Below are positions 56,811-64,000 of a DNA stretch of 64,000 nucleotides, piece after piece. Source of the stretch: Clostridia bacterium (GTDB lineage: Bacteria; Bacillota_A; Clostridia; Oscillospirales; CAG-272). Under the pieces are notes generated by a model. It saw only the letters and a program-made list of their open reading frames with translations, was not told the origin of the DNA and made no database searches. A program made the position numbers and the translations under genes. The stretch's first letter is position 1. Every line of letters starts with the position of its first letter. The stretch covers positions 1 through 64,000 of the forward strand of contig JAFVXC010000032.1 in NCBI GenBank assembly GCA_017501345.1. The letters run 5' to 3'.

Positions 56811-57635
56811 TCACTTTTCGATACTCCAACGGCGATATTCCGACGGAGCGATCCCCGTTTCTTTTTTGAACACACGGCAAAAATAAGATGGATTATCATA
56901 GCCGAGTAAGTCCGAGAGCTCCGCGATCGAGACATCCGATCGATCCATCAGCTCCTTCGCACGTTCGATCCTGCGCCTGGTACGATAGGCGGCAGGCGAC
57001 ACCCCCGCATATTCGTGAAAGAGCCTTCGAAAATAGGTGGGAGAAACAAAGCACATCTCGGCGATCTCTTCGATCGAAAGGCTTTGATCCGCATCGGTTT
57101 CAAGATAATGAATTCCTTTTTCTATCGCGCGAAATCCGCGCATTCCGAGAAGTCGCCTCTCTTCTCTCGTCGCGATCATCGACAAAAGCCGATAAAAGCC
57201 ACTCCTGAGCGACAGATAGGGCCTCGTTGGCATCTTGTATTCCTCATAAAGCTCCAGTAACAGTTCTTTGATCCGCCGATCCGAAAGGTTCTCGTCCAGA
57301 ATTAAAATATCATCGGAAGGCACAAACGGCTCACCGTTCGAAAAAAGGCAAAACTCAAGAAGCAGGGTCGTCACCTTTTCGCAGTTCAGAAAGGTCAGCG
57401 CATACTCCGCCCCCTGCGGGATCAAAACAAGCGCACCTCGCGGAACCGAAAGGCTTCTGCCATTTTTTATTGTAAATAAACCCTCTGCACCACAAAACCA
57501 CAGGAGCGCATTTTGCTTCCGTGGCGTCCTCATATAAAAGGTGTGTCCGTCCCTCCACTGCTGCCGCATCGTGAACAGCTCCTTGATCTCAAGATTCTCA
57601 AGTCCCCCAAGCTCACCGATACCGATCACGCGCAT
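56811..57635 (-). CDS. AraC-family transcriptional regulator
   Basis: 274 residues. Cupin domain (RGALVLIPQGAEYALTF), linker, and AraC domain (IEEIAEMCFVSPTYFRRLFHEYAG, IAELSDLLGYDNPSYFCRVFKKETGIAPSEYR). Upstream of, and reading into, the ThuA-Gfo/Idh/MocA operon, so it is the likely activator. AGGAGGTGAT before the ATG. Confidence 0.9.
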   Translation of the reverse strand: MRVIGIGELGGLENLEIKELFTMRQQWRDGHTFYMRTPRKQNALLWFCGAEGLFTIKNGRSLSVPRGALVLIPQGAEYALTFLNCEKVTTLLLEFCLFSNGEPFVPSDDILILDENLSDRRIKELLLELYEEYKMPTRPYLSLRSGFYRLLSMIATREERRLLGMRGFRAIEKGIHYLETDADQSLSIEEIAEMCFVSPTYFRRLFHEYAGVSPAAYRTRRRIERAKELMDRSDVSIAELSDLLGYDNPSYFCRVFKKETGIAPSEYRRWSIEK

Positions 57636-57720
57636 AGGATCACCTCCTGCTATTTGATAAAAACATTATAGCATCAAGTGATCGATTTGTAAAGAGTAAA
57701 TCTTCACATTTCAAAACAAA

Positions 57721-57758
57721 AAAAGAACGGAATCCTCTACAGTCCATTCCGTTCTTTT
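57721..57758 (-). terminator. Terminator of the AraC gene at 57816
   Basis: AAAAGAACGGAAT/ATTCCGTTCTTTT, 13-bp stem with a 12-base loop and T run on the minus strand. Confidence 0.85.
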
Positions 57759-57815
57759 GGTTTTACAACCGTTCTTAAATACATATCTCGTGAATACTCA
57801 TAACGCGCATAAACC

Positions 57816-58586
57816 TCACGCTTCCCTCTTTGCTCTATATTCGCTCGGGGTCATTCCCGTGATCTTTTTGAAGCATCGGTTGAAATTTCTGAGAGATTCA
57901 AAGCCGCAGTCGTAAGCCGTTTGCAAAATACTTTGATCGATGTTCTTCAGAATATATCGTGCCTCGTTGACGCGATAGCGGTTTACGTAATCAGTATAAG
58001 AAAGCCCCGTACACCGCTTGAAGTACCGTGAGAGATACACGCTGTGATACGACGTGCTTTCCGAAAGCGCCTCAAGCGTGCAGGTCTTCTTGAAATTTGC
58101 CTCCACAAACCGAAAGATCCTCGGCAAAAGATACTCTGCCTTGTTGTCCCGATCCTCGTACTCGGCACACGAATCAAACTCCGCGCAAAGCGAATAGAGA
58201 AGCCCCTTTGCCCGGAGGGAATTCCAAAAGCCGCCGGCATCGGACAGCTGAGCGACGTAGAAGGGATTCGGACAGAATTTATGGTCCTTCGGGTGTTTTG
58301 TGAGGAAAACGTCGCTATATCCCTGCACAAGCTTCGGAGAGAAGATACAAAGGCAGTGACTGCTGTGCTCGGGCGTTTCAAGCGAATGCACCTGATTCGG
58401 GAAGATCAAGAGTGCCTCGCCCGTTCGTATCACATATTGCTTTTTGTCCACATTTATTACCATCTCACCGCTCATAACCGTTATAAATTCAAAGCTCGAG
58501 TGCAGATGAGACGGAAAGGAGAAGTCTTTTCCCATCTCTATTTTTAAGGAATCCCCGTAAAAGGAGTTGTGCGATTCGTAAAACAT
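57816..58586 (-). CDS. AraC-family transcriptional regulator
   Basis: 256 residues. Cupin domain (FSFPSHLHSSFEFITVMSGEMVINVDKKQY, LLIFPNQVHSLE) and AraC DNA-binding domain (LEALSESTSYHSVYLSRYFKRCTG, LQTAYDCGFESLRNFNRCFKKITGMTPSEYR). Divergent from xylB-xylA, so the probable xylose-sensing activator. The ATG at 58586 has AGGTG upstream; an in-frame TTG four codons earlier is not favoured. Confidence 0.9.
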   Translation of the reverse strand: MFYESHNSFYGDSLKIEMGKDFSFPSHLHSSFEFITVMSGEMVINVDKKQYVIRTGEALLIFPNQVHSLETPEHSSHCLCIFSPKLVQGYSDVFLTKHPKDHKFCPNPFYVAQLSDAGGFWNSLRAKGLLYSLCAEFDSCAEYEDRDNKAEYLLPRIFRFVEANFKKTCTLEALSESTSYHSVYLSRYFKRCTGLSYTDYVNRYRVNEARYILKNIDQSILQTAYDCGFESLRNFNRCFKKITGMTPSEYRAKREA

Positions 58587-58704
58587 AGAGCACCTCAACG
58601 CAAAAGGTTAAATATTGTCTACTTATTATATGCTATTTGGCGCGATTTGTCAAGGTGTATTTGCTAAAATAAAATTACAGATCTCTTTTTGGGAAGGAGA
58701 AGCT

Positions 58705-60186
58705 ATGGAATATTATATCGGCATTGATCTCGGAACCTCCTCGGTAAAGCTGATGCTATGCGACGGAGACGGAAGGATACAAAAAACAGTGACAAGAGAA
58801 TACCCCGTTTACTATCCGCAAGCGGGATATAGCGAGCAGTCACCTCTTGACTTTTGGAGTGCGATCCGCGAGGCGATCCCCGAGCTGATACAAGGCATCG
58901 ACGGACAGCTTATCCGCGGCATCGGCGTTGCGGGACAAATGCACGGTCTCGTCATACTCGACGAGAAGGACGAGGTGATTCGAAGAGCAATTCTTTGGAA
59001 TGACGGTCGCACCGATAAGGAAACAGCGTATCTTAACGAAACGGTCGGTAAGGAAGCTCTGTTTGACTACACGGGAAACATCGCCTTTGCGGGATTCACA
59101 GCACCGAAGCTTTTATGGATGCGAAAAAACGAGCCCGAGAATTTTTCAAGGATCCGGAAAATTATGCTCCCGAAGGACTACGTCAATTATCTCCTCACGG
59201 GCGTTCACGCGACCGATTTCTCCGACGCCTCGGGTCTATTACTGCTTGACGTCAAGAACAAATGCTGGTCGAAGGAGATGCTTGACCTATGCGGTATATC
59301 GGAAGCACAGCTGCCGCGGCTTTACGAAAGCTATGAGATCATAGGCACCGTGCTCCCAAGTATTGCAGAGGAGCTCGGGATATCCGAAAGCACGATCGTC
59401 GTGGCAGGCGCGGGCGATAACGCAGCGGCGGCAATCGGAACGGACGCCGTCGGAGACAACAGCTGCAACATTTCCCTCGGTACGTCGGGAACAATCTTTG
59501 TCTCGAGTGACCGCTTTTCAGGTGCTGCCGATAAGGCGATCCATTCCTTCTGCCACGCAGACGGCGGATTTCATCTGATGGGCGTCGTTCTCTCAGCGGC
59601 ATCGTGCAACAAATGGTTCTGCAGCGAGGTGCTGAACACGAAGGATTACACGGCAGAGGCGGAGAGAGTGGATCTCACTCTGCTCGGCAAGAACGAGGTC
59701 TTTTTCCTGCCCTATCTGATGGGTGAGCGAGGCCCGATCAACGACACGAACGCGACGGGAATGTTCATCGGTCTCCGACCGAATACGGACAGATCGCAGC
59801 TATATCTCGCGGTACTCGAAGGCGTTGCATTTGCGATCAAGCACAATCTTGACGAGATGGAAGCGCTCGGCGTTTCCGTAAAATCAAGCTGTCTTTGCGG
59901 AGGCGGCGCGAAATCCCGACTGTGGAGGCAGATCCTCGCGAGTGTTTTGAACATTGAGCTTCAACTGCCTGCCGTAGAGGAGGGTCCCGGATACGGCGCC
60001 GTGATCCTCACTATGGTTGCGGCAGGGCATTTTCCTGACGTAAAGACGGGGGCGAATCGGCTTCTTCAAATCAGGGAAATCGTAAAGCCCGAGCCCGCGC
60101 TCGCAGAGCTGTACGCAGAAAAATATAAAAAATACCGTAAAATATATCCCGCAGTCAAAGAGCTGTACGAGGACATAAAGGAGTGA
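58705..60186 (+). CDS. xylB: Xylulokinase
   Basis: 493 residues, FGGY kinase. [20 protein letters not shown] phosphate loop, [34 protein letters not shown] and [20 protein letters not shown]. The M-H-G-L motif fits xylulokinases. It makes xylulose 5-phosphate. The ATG at 58705 has GAAGGAGAA upstream; a longer in-frame start at 58615 overlaps the divergent promoter region and lacks a site. Four bases before xylA. Confidence 0.94.
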   Translation: MEYYIGIDLGTSSVKLMLCDGDGRIQKTVTREYPVYYPQAGYSEQSPLDFWSAIREAIPELIQGIDGQLIRGIGVAGQMHGLVILDEKDEVIRRAILWNDGRTDKETAYLNETVGKEALFDYTGNIAFAGFTAPKLLWMRKNEPENFSRIRKIMLPKDYVNYLLTGVHATDFSDASGLLLLDVKNKCWSKEMLDLCGISEAQLPRLYESYEIIGTVLPSIAEELGISESTIVVAGAGDNAAAAIGTDAVGDNSCNISLGTSGTIFVSSDRFSGAADKAIHSFCHADGGFHLMGVVLSAASCNKWFCSEVLNTKDYTAEAERVDLTLLGKNEVFFLPYLMGERGPINDTNATGMFIGLRPNTDRSQLYLAVLEGVAFAIKHNLDEMEALGVSVKSSCLCGGGAKSRLWRQILASVLNIELQLPAVEEGPGYGAVILTMVAAGHFPDVKTGANRLLQIREIVKPEPALAELYAEKYKKYRKIYPAVKELYEDIKE

Positions 60187-60190
60187 TATT

Positions 60191-61507
60191 ATGAGCGAAA
60201 TTTTCAAGGGCATTGAGACGATCAGATACGAGGGCAAGAACTCGAAAAACCCACTTGCATTCCGATACTACGATGCCGACAGGATCATTATGGGCAAGAA
60301 GATGTCTGAGCATCTTCCCTTCGCGATGGCTTGGTGGCACAATCTCTGTGCCGCGGGCACCGATATGTTCGGCAGAGACACCGCCGACAAGAGCTTCGGT
60401 GCCGATAAGGGCACGATGGAGCACGCCAAGAGAAAGGTCGACGCGGGCTTTGAATTTATGCAGAAGCTCGGCATTAAGTATTTTTGCTTCCATGACGTCG
60501 ATATCGTTCCCGAGGCGGAGGACATCAACGAGACAAACCGCCGTCTTGACGAGATCTCCGATTACATCCTCGAAAAAATGAAGGGCACGGACATCAAGTG
60601 CCTTTGGGGTACGGCAAATATGTTCTCGAATCCGCGCTTTATGAACGGTGCGGGAAGCACCTCCTCGGTCGACGTTTACTGCTTCGCGGCGGCACAGATC
60701 AAGAAGGCGCTTGAGCTTACGGTAAAGCTCGGCGGCAGGGGCTACGTCTTCTGGGGTGGTCGCGAGGGCTATGAGACCCTCCTCAACACCGACGTCAAGC
60801 TCGAGCAGGAGAACATTGCCGCTCTTATGAAAATGGCAGTCGAGTACGGCAGAAGCATCGGCTTCACGGGCGACTTCTATATCGAGCCGAAGCCGAAGGA
60901 GCCGATGAAGCATCAGTATGACTTCGACGCGGCAACGGCGATCGGCTTCCTGCGTCAGTATGGCCTTGACAAGGATTTCAAAATAAATATTGAGGCAAAT
61001 CACGCAACACTCGCGGGGCACACCTTCCAGCATGAGCTGAGAATTTCCGCGATCAACGGTATGCTCGGCTCAATCGACGCAAACCAGGGCGACTCCCTGC
61101 TCGGCTGGGACACCGACGAATTCCCCTTCGACGTTTATGAAAGCACCCTTTGTATGTATGAAGTCCTGAAGGCGGGCGGTCTTACGGGCGGCTTCAACTT
61201 TGACGCAAAGAACCGCCGTCCGAGCAACACCTATGAGGATATGTTCCACGCCTACATTCTCGGAATGGACACCTTCGCGCTCGGTCTCATTAAGGCAGCA
61301 GAGCTGATCGAAAACGGCGAGCTTGATGCCTTCATCGAAAAGAGATACGCGAGCTTCGACAGCGAGATCGGTAAAAAAATCAGAAGCGGAAACGCAACGC
61401 TTTCTGAGCTTGCCGCATACGCAGAGAAGCTCGGCACCTGCCCACTCGTTTCGAGCGGCAGACAGGAATATCTTGAAAGCATTGTAAATCGAACGCTGTT
61501 CGGGTAA
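60191..61507 (+). CDS. xylA: Xylose isomerase
   Basis: 438 residues, class II length. [23 protein letters not shown] with the catalytic H and [34 protein letters not shown] with metal-binding E, and [10 protein letters not shown] with metal site H/D. Converts xylose to xylulose. Order xylB-xylA is reversed relative to B. subtilis xylA-xylB. AGGAG before the ATG. Confidence 0.96.
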   Translation: MSEIFKGIETIRYEGKNSKNPLAFRYYDADRIIMGKKMSEHLPFAMAWWHNLCAAGTDMFGRDTADKSFGADKGTMEHAKRKVDAGFEFMQKLGIKYFCFHDVDIVPEAEDINETNRRLDEISDYILEKMKGTDIKCLWGTANMFSNPRFMNGAGSTSSVDVYCFAAAQIKKALELTVKLGGRGYVFWGGREGYETLLNTDVKLEQENIAALMKMAVEYGRSIGFTGDFYIEPKPKEPMKHQYDFDAATAIGFLRQYGLDKDFKINIEANHATLAGHTFQHELRISAINGMLGSIDANQGDSLLGWDTDEFPFDVYESTLCMYEVLKAGGLTGGFNFDAKNRRPSNTYEDMFHAYILGMDTFALGLIKAAELIENGELDAFIEKRYASFDSEIGKKIRSGNATLSELAAYAEKLGTCPLVSSGRQEYLESIVNRTLFG

Positions 61508-61546
61508 AACACAAATGTAAAGAAAACGCAAGAAAGGAAATTTAAT

Positions 61547-61704
61547 ATGCTTTCACGTGAAGAAGTTCGTGCGGCGATTCGCTTCGGATCACCTCCCCGT
61601 CCTCCTCGCGCATTCACGAAATGGTGGGGCGAGGGACGCCGATCGAGAATATCGAGGCGTTTCTGAACGAATGCATTACCTATAAAAACAATAAAGATCT
61701 ATAG
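61547..61704 (+). pseudogene. Remnant of a uroporphyrinogen-decarboxylase-family gene
   Basis: After AAAGGAAA a start MLSREEVRAAIRFGSPPRPPR opens, the typical N-terminus of URO-D/MtaA-like methyltransferases, and continues to FTKWWGEG. The frame then ends within a few codons. In another frame, the last 22 codons before TAG read GTPIENIEAFLNECITY, the typical C-terminus (GTP-x-EN-[IV]-x-A). So a gene of about 1 kb has lost nearly its whole middle by internal deletion and is out of frame. It followed xylA, probably in the same operon. Confidence 0.72.
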
Positions 61705-61709
61705 TGAAA

Positions 61710-61750
61710 GGGGTTGAGCCGTAATTCGGCTCAACCCCTTCTGTTTTTTA
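61710..61750 (+). terminator. Terminator of the xyl operon
   Basis: GGGGTTGAGCC/GGCTCAACCCC perfect 11-bp stem, then TTCTGTTTTTT. Confidence 0.9.
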
Positions 61751-61808
61751 CAAGCGTATCAATGATTCTGCGCTCCACATAAGCAGCGCTGCAATTTTGA
61801 GGATCGGA

Positions 61809-63161
61809 TCACTCATCCTTGCCCGCAACGCTCATACCCTTCACAAGCACCGAGGGTGCGCCGAAGAGAGTGAAGCCTCCCGGGATGCCGAAGTAAAGGT
61901 CATTACCGACCGTGTCAATCGACTTCAGAAGATCGAAGAAATTTCCCGCTACGGTAAAGGAACGGATCGCCTTTCCTTCTTTACCGCCTTCAACGAGGAA
62001 GCCCTCGCTTTCGATCGAGAAGTCACCCGTAACGGCATTCGCACCCGCGTGGAGTCCCTTCAGAGCGGTGACGTAAATGCTGCCGTCCCCTGCTTTTTCG
62101 AAAAGCGCACTAAGGGAGGTCTCGCTCGGCCTCAGATAGAAGTTGAAGGGTGCGATACCGACAGCACCGCTGTATCCTCCGCGAAGTCCATTTCCCGTAG
62201 ACTCCTTACCCGCCTTCTTCGCAGTCGAAAGGTCGTAGAGGAGCGTGTTGAGGATGCCGTTTTCGACAACGTTTTTCCGATGTGCGGCAACGCCCTCGGA
62301 GTCAAAGGACGTCTGGATCGGACAGCCCTCGCGCATCGGATCGTCAACAATCGTAACCGCCGAGGATGCGATCTCCTGCCCCTCCTTATCCTTCAGAAGC
62401 GAAAGCCCAAGCTGGACGTTCTTCGCCGAGAACACGCCCCAAAATGCCGAAAGGAGAGACGCCGCGGCACGGTTTGAAAATACGATGTTGTATTTTCCGG
62501 AGGGAATGCAGGTGGCGCCGAGCTTACGGAGCGCACGCTCGGTTGCCTTTTTCGAAATTTCCGCATAGTTTTCGGGATCGATACCTTGCGCCATTTCGTA
62601 AGCAAACTGCGAATCCTCACCATCCTTTACGACCGATTCCGCAAAGCATCCGACATTTCCAACGTGATTCGTCAGCTCGAGTCCGTAGGAGTTCGAGATC
62701 GAGATCGTCGTTTCAAAGGCAAAGGTCGATGACTGCGTACCGTCCGTCACCTTATCGCTTGATGCGTAGGTGTTTCTTTGGATCGCGAGCGCTGCGTCCT
62801 TGAGAGCCGCCGCCGAAGGCATTTCGGGCGGAAGAGCCATGACCGTCTCGTACTCCTTTGAGCCCCTGTAAATAAAGACCTCGTCGTCATAATCCTGATA
62901 CATCGCGTTGTCGATCGCACGGAAAACGAGCGCTTCCATCTCCTCCTCGGTCATAAGCTCGGTCGATGCATATCCCATCTTTCCGTCCACGATACAACGG
63001 AAGCAAATGCCCGCCCCGGAGCCCGAGGAAAATGCGCTGATCTCATCCTTCAGAGTCTCTGCGCTGATGCTGCTTTCTTTCGAATAATAGATCTCATATG
63101 CCGACAGCCCCGCCATATTCGCAACGAGCTTCAGCCGTTCCTTAAGCTTCGTGAATTCCAT
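61809..63161 (-). CDS. TldE/PmbA-type metalloprotease-family protein
   Basis: 450 residues. EIYYSKESSISAETLKDEISAFSSG N-terminal domain, and YNIVFSNRAAASLLSAF, GCPIQTSFDSEGVAAHRKNVVENGILNTLLYDLSTAKKAGKESTGNG of the C-terminal domain. TldE subunits lack the HExxxH zinc motif, as here; they pair with TldD. The TldD-TldE complex trims peptides, for example microcin B17 leader, and unfolded proteins. It follows tldD by 12 bases. Confidence 0.88.
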   Translation of the reverse strand: MEFTKLKERLKLVANMAGLSAYEIYYSKESSISAETLKDEISAFSSGSGAGICFRCIVDGKMGYASTELMTEEEMEALVFRAIDNAMYQDYDDEVFIYRGSKEYETVMALPPEMPSAAALKDAALAIQRNTYASSDKVTDGTQSSTFAFETTISISNSYGLELTNHVGNVGCFAESVVKDGEDSQFAYEMAQGIDPENYAEISKKATERALRKLGATCIPSGKYNIVFSNRAAASLLSAFWGVFSAKNVQLGLSLLKDKEGQEIASSAVTIVDDPMREGCPIQTSFDSEGVAAHRKNVVENGILNTLLYDLSTAKKAGKESTGNGLRGGYSGAVGIAPFNFYLRPSETSLSALFEKAGDGSIYVTALKGLHAGANAVTGDFSIESEGFLVEGGKEGKAIRSFTVAGNFFDLLKSIDTVGNDLYFGIPGGFTLFGAPSVLVKGMSVAGKDE

Positions 63162-63173
63162 ATCCGCGCCTCC

Positions 63174-64000
63174 TTATCTGCCACCGACCGTGATCTTCGA
63201 AACACGGATCAGGGGCTGGCCTACGTCGGTCGGGATACTGCCGCTTGAGGAGCCGCACATTCCCTGACCGGTCTCCATATTCTGTCCGACCATATCAATG
63301 TCCTTCAGAATCTCCGACCCGGTTCCGATCAGTGACGCGCCGCGAACAGGCTCGCAGATCTCGCCGTTTCTGATCATATAACCCTCACTGACCGCGAAAT
63401 TGAACGCTCCCGTCAGCGGATTCACGCTTCCGCCACCCATACTCTTTGCATAGATACCGTATTCGATCGACTTGATGATATCCTCATTTTTGTCGGGGCC
63501 GTTCGCAATATAGGTATTGGTCATACGCGAGGTCGGCTCATAACAGTAGCTTTCGCGACGGCTGTTTCCCGTCACAGGCATTCTCATACGGCGAGAGCCG
63601 AGACGGTCGATCATATAATTTTTGAGAACGCCGTTCTCGATCAAGACGTTTCTCTGTGTCGGATTTCCCTCGTCATCGATGTTGGTGCTTCCCCAAGCAC
63701 CGGGGATCGTGCCGTCGTCGATCGCCGTCACCTTCGGGTTTGCGATCATCTGGCCGAGCTTGCCTGCCATCTGCGACGCACCGATCGCGACCGAGGTCGC
63801 TTCAAGCGAATGCCCGCACGCCTCGTGGAAAATGACGCCGCCGAAGCCGTTTTCGATCGCAACGGCCATCTGTCCCGCCTTACAGTAATCGGCGCGGAGA
63901 TTGACGAGCGCCTGATCTGCCGCTCGTTTACCGATCGCTTCGGGTGAGATGAGCTCGAAAAATTCAAGTCCCATTCCGCGCCCCGGGCCGTAAAAGCCCG
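63174..64000 (-). CDS. tldD: TldD metalloprotease, C-terminal part (runs off right edge)
   Basis: The visible 275 residues include RADYCKAGQMAVAIENGFGGVIFHEACGHSLEA, where HEACGH is the HExxxH zinc site, then GTIPGAWGSTNIDDEGNPTQRNVLIENG, and the C-terminal GSSSGSIPTDVGQPLIRVSKITVGGR. It is the catalytic subunit of the TldD-TldE pair. The first ~180 residues lie outside the window. Confidence 0.92.
   Translation of the reverse strand, partial: GFYGPGRGMGLEFFELISPEAIGKRAADQALVNLRADYCKAGQMAVAIENGFGGVIFHEACGHSLEATSVAIGASQMAGKLGQMIANPKVTAIDDGTIPGAWGSTNIDDEGNPTQRNVLIENGVLKNYMIDRLGSRRMRMPVTGNSRRESYCYEPTSRMTNTYIANGPDKNEDIIKSIEYGIYAKSMGGGSVNPLTGAFNFAVSEGYMIRNGEICEPVRGASLIGTGSEILKDIDMVGQNMETGQGMCGSSSGSIPTDVGQPLIRVSKITVGGR

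Overview
The window looks like a chromosomal segment of an uncultured, anaerobic, carbohydrate-degrading member of Clostridia (Bacillota), probably a gut commensal. The evidence is Gram-positive-type ribosome binding sites before most genes, consensus sigma-A promoters, a CIRCE element before groESL, a NiaR-controlled nadABC operon, Rex, a DnaD/DnaI-type primosome pair, GTP-dependent PEP carboxykinase, a yybP-ykoY riboswitch and many AraC-family regulators beside glycosidases. The exact lineage cannot be fixed by eye.

Layout. 1-3.3 kb is part of a mobile element: the start of a C5 cytosine methyltransferase gene, small genes and an ArdC-like antirestriction gene on the minus strand, then an unusually hairpin-rich non-coding stretch and an IS30-family transposase. 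3.4-5.8 kb holds a clan GH-A glycosidase, a DUF1653 gene and a LURP-one-like gene. 6-16 kb is a divergent AraC regulator and a tightly packed nine-gene plus-strand cluster: AroD-like lyase, two MDR dehydrogenases, beta-lactamase-fold hydrolase, Gfo/Idh/MocA enzyme, M20 amidohydrolase, dihydroorotase-like amidohydrolase, SDR and EamA exporter/importer. It reads as an undescribed catabolic pathway and is the most interesting part of the window. 16.1-19 kb is a P-type cation ATPase behind a Mn2+ riboswitch with a visible terminator/antiterminator overlap. 19-26.5 kb holds two regulator-enzyme modules: PocR/AraC with an FAD oxidoreductase, and AraC with a GH38 alpha-mannosidase, a ROK kinase that has lost its zinc cysteines, and a GmhA-like isomerase.

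26.7-36 kb contains an orphan MsmK-type sugar-ABC ATPase, Tex, a decayed C-terminal remnant of a GH78-like rhamnosidase, a LacZ-type beta-galactosidase and pckG. 36-41 kb is the nadA-nadB-nadC-niaR operon followed by two membrane-protein genes, with a NiaR-like operator over the -35 box. 41-50 kb is housekeeping: a four-helix protein, dnaI/dnaC and dnaD, rex, tsaD, rimI, lipoproteins, dCMP deaminase and a Na+/alanine symporter. A 550-base gap between rex and tsaD carries DnaA-box-like repeats. 50-55 kb has groESL and a tandem pair of radical SAM genes of unknown role. 55-64 kb has an AraC-ThuA-Gfo/Idh/MocA operon, another AraC regulator, xylB-xylA with the remains of a uroporphyrinogen-decarboxylase-family gene downstream, and the tldD/pmbA-type protease pair, the last running off the right edge.

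The theme is scavenging of plant or host glycans: beta-galactoside, alpha-mannoside, xylose and possibly rhamnoside enzymes, each with a local AraC switch, feeding glycolysis and PEP carboxykinase, with MsmK perhaps energising sugar ABC importers encoded elsewhere.
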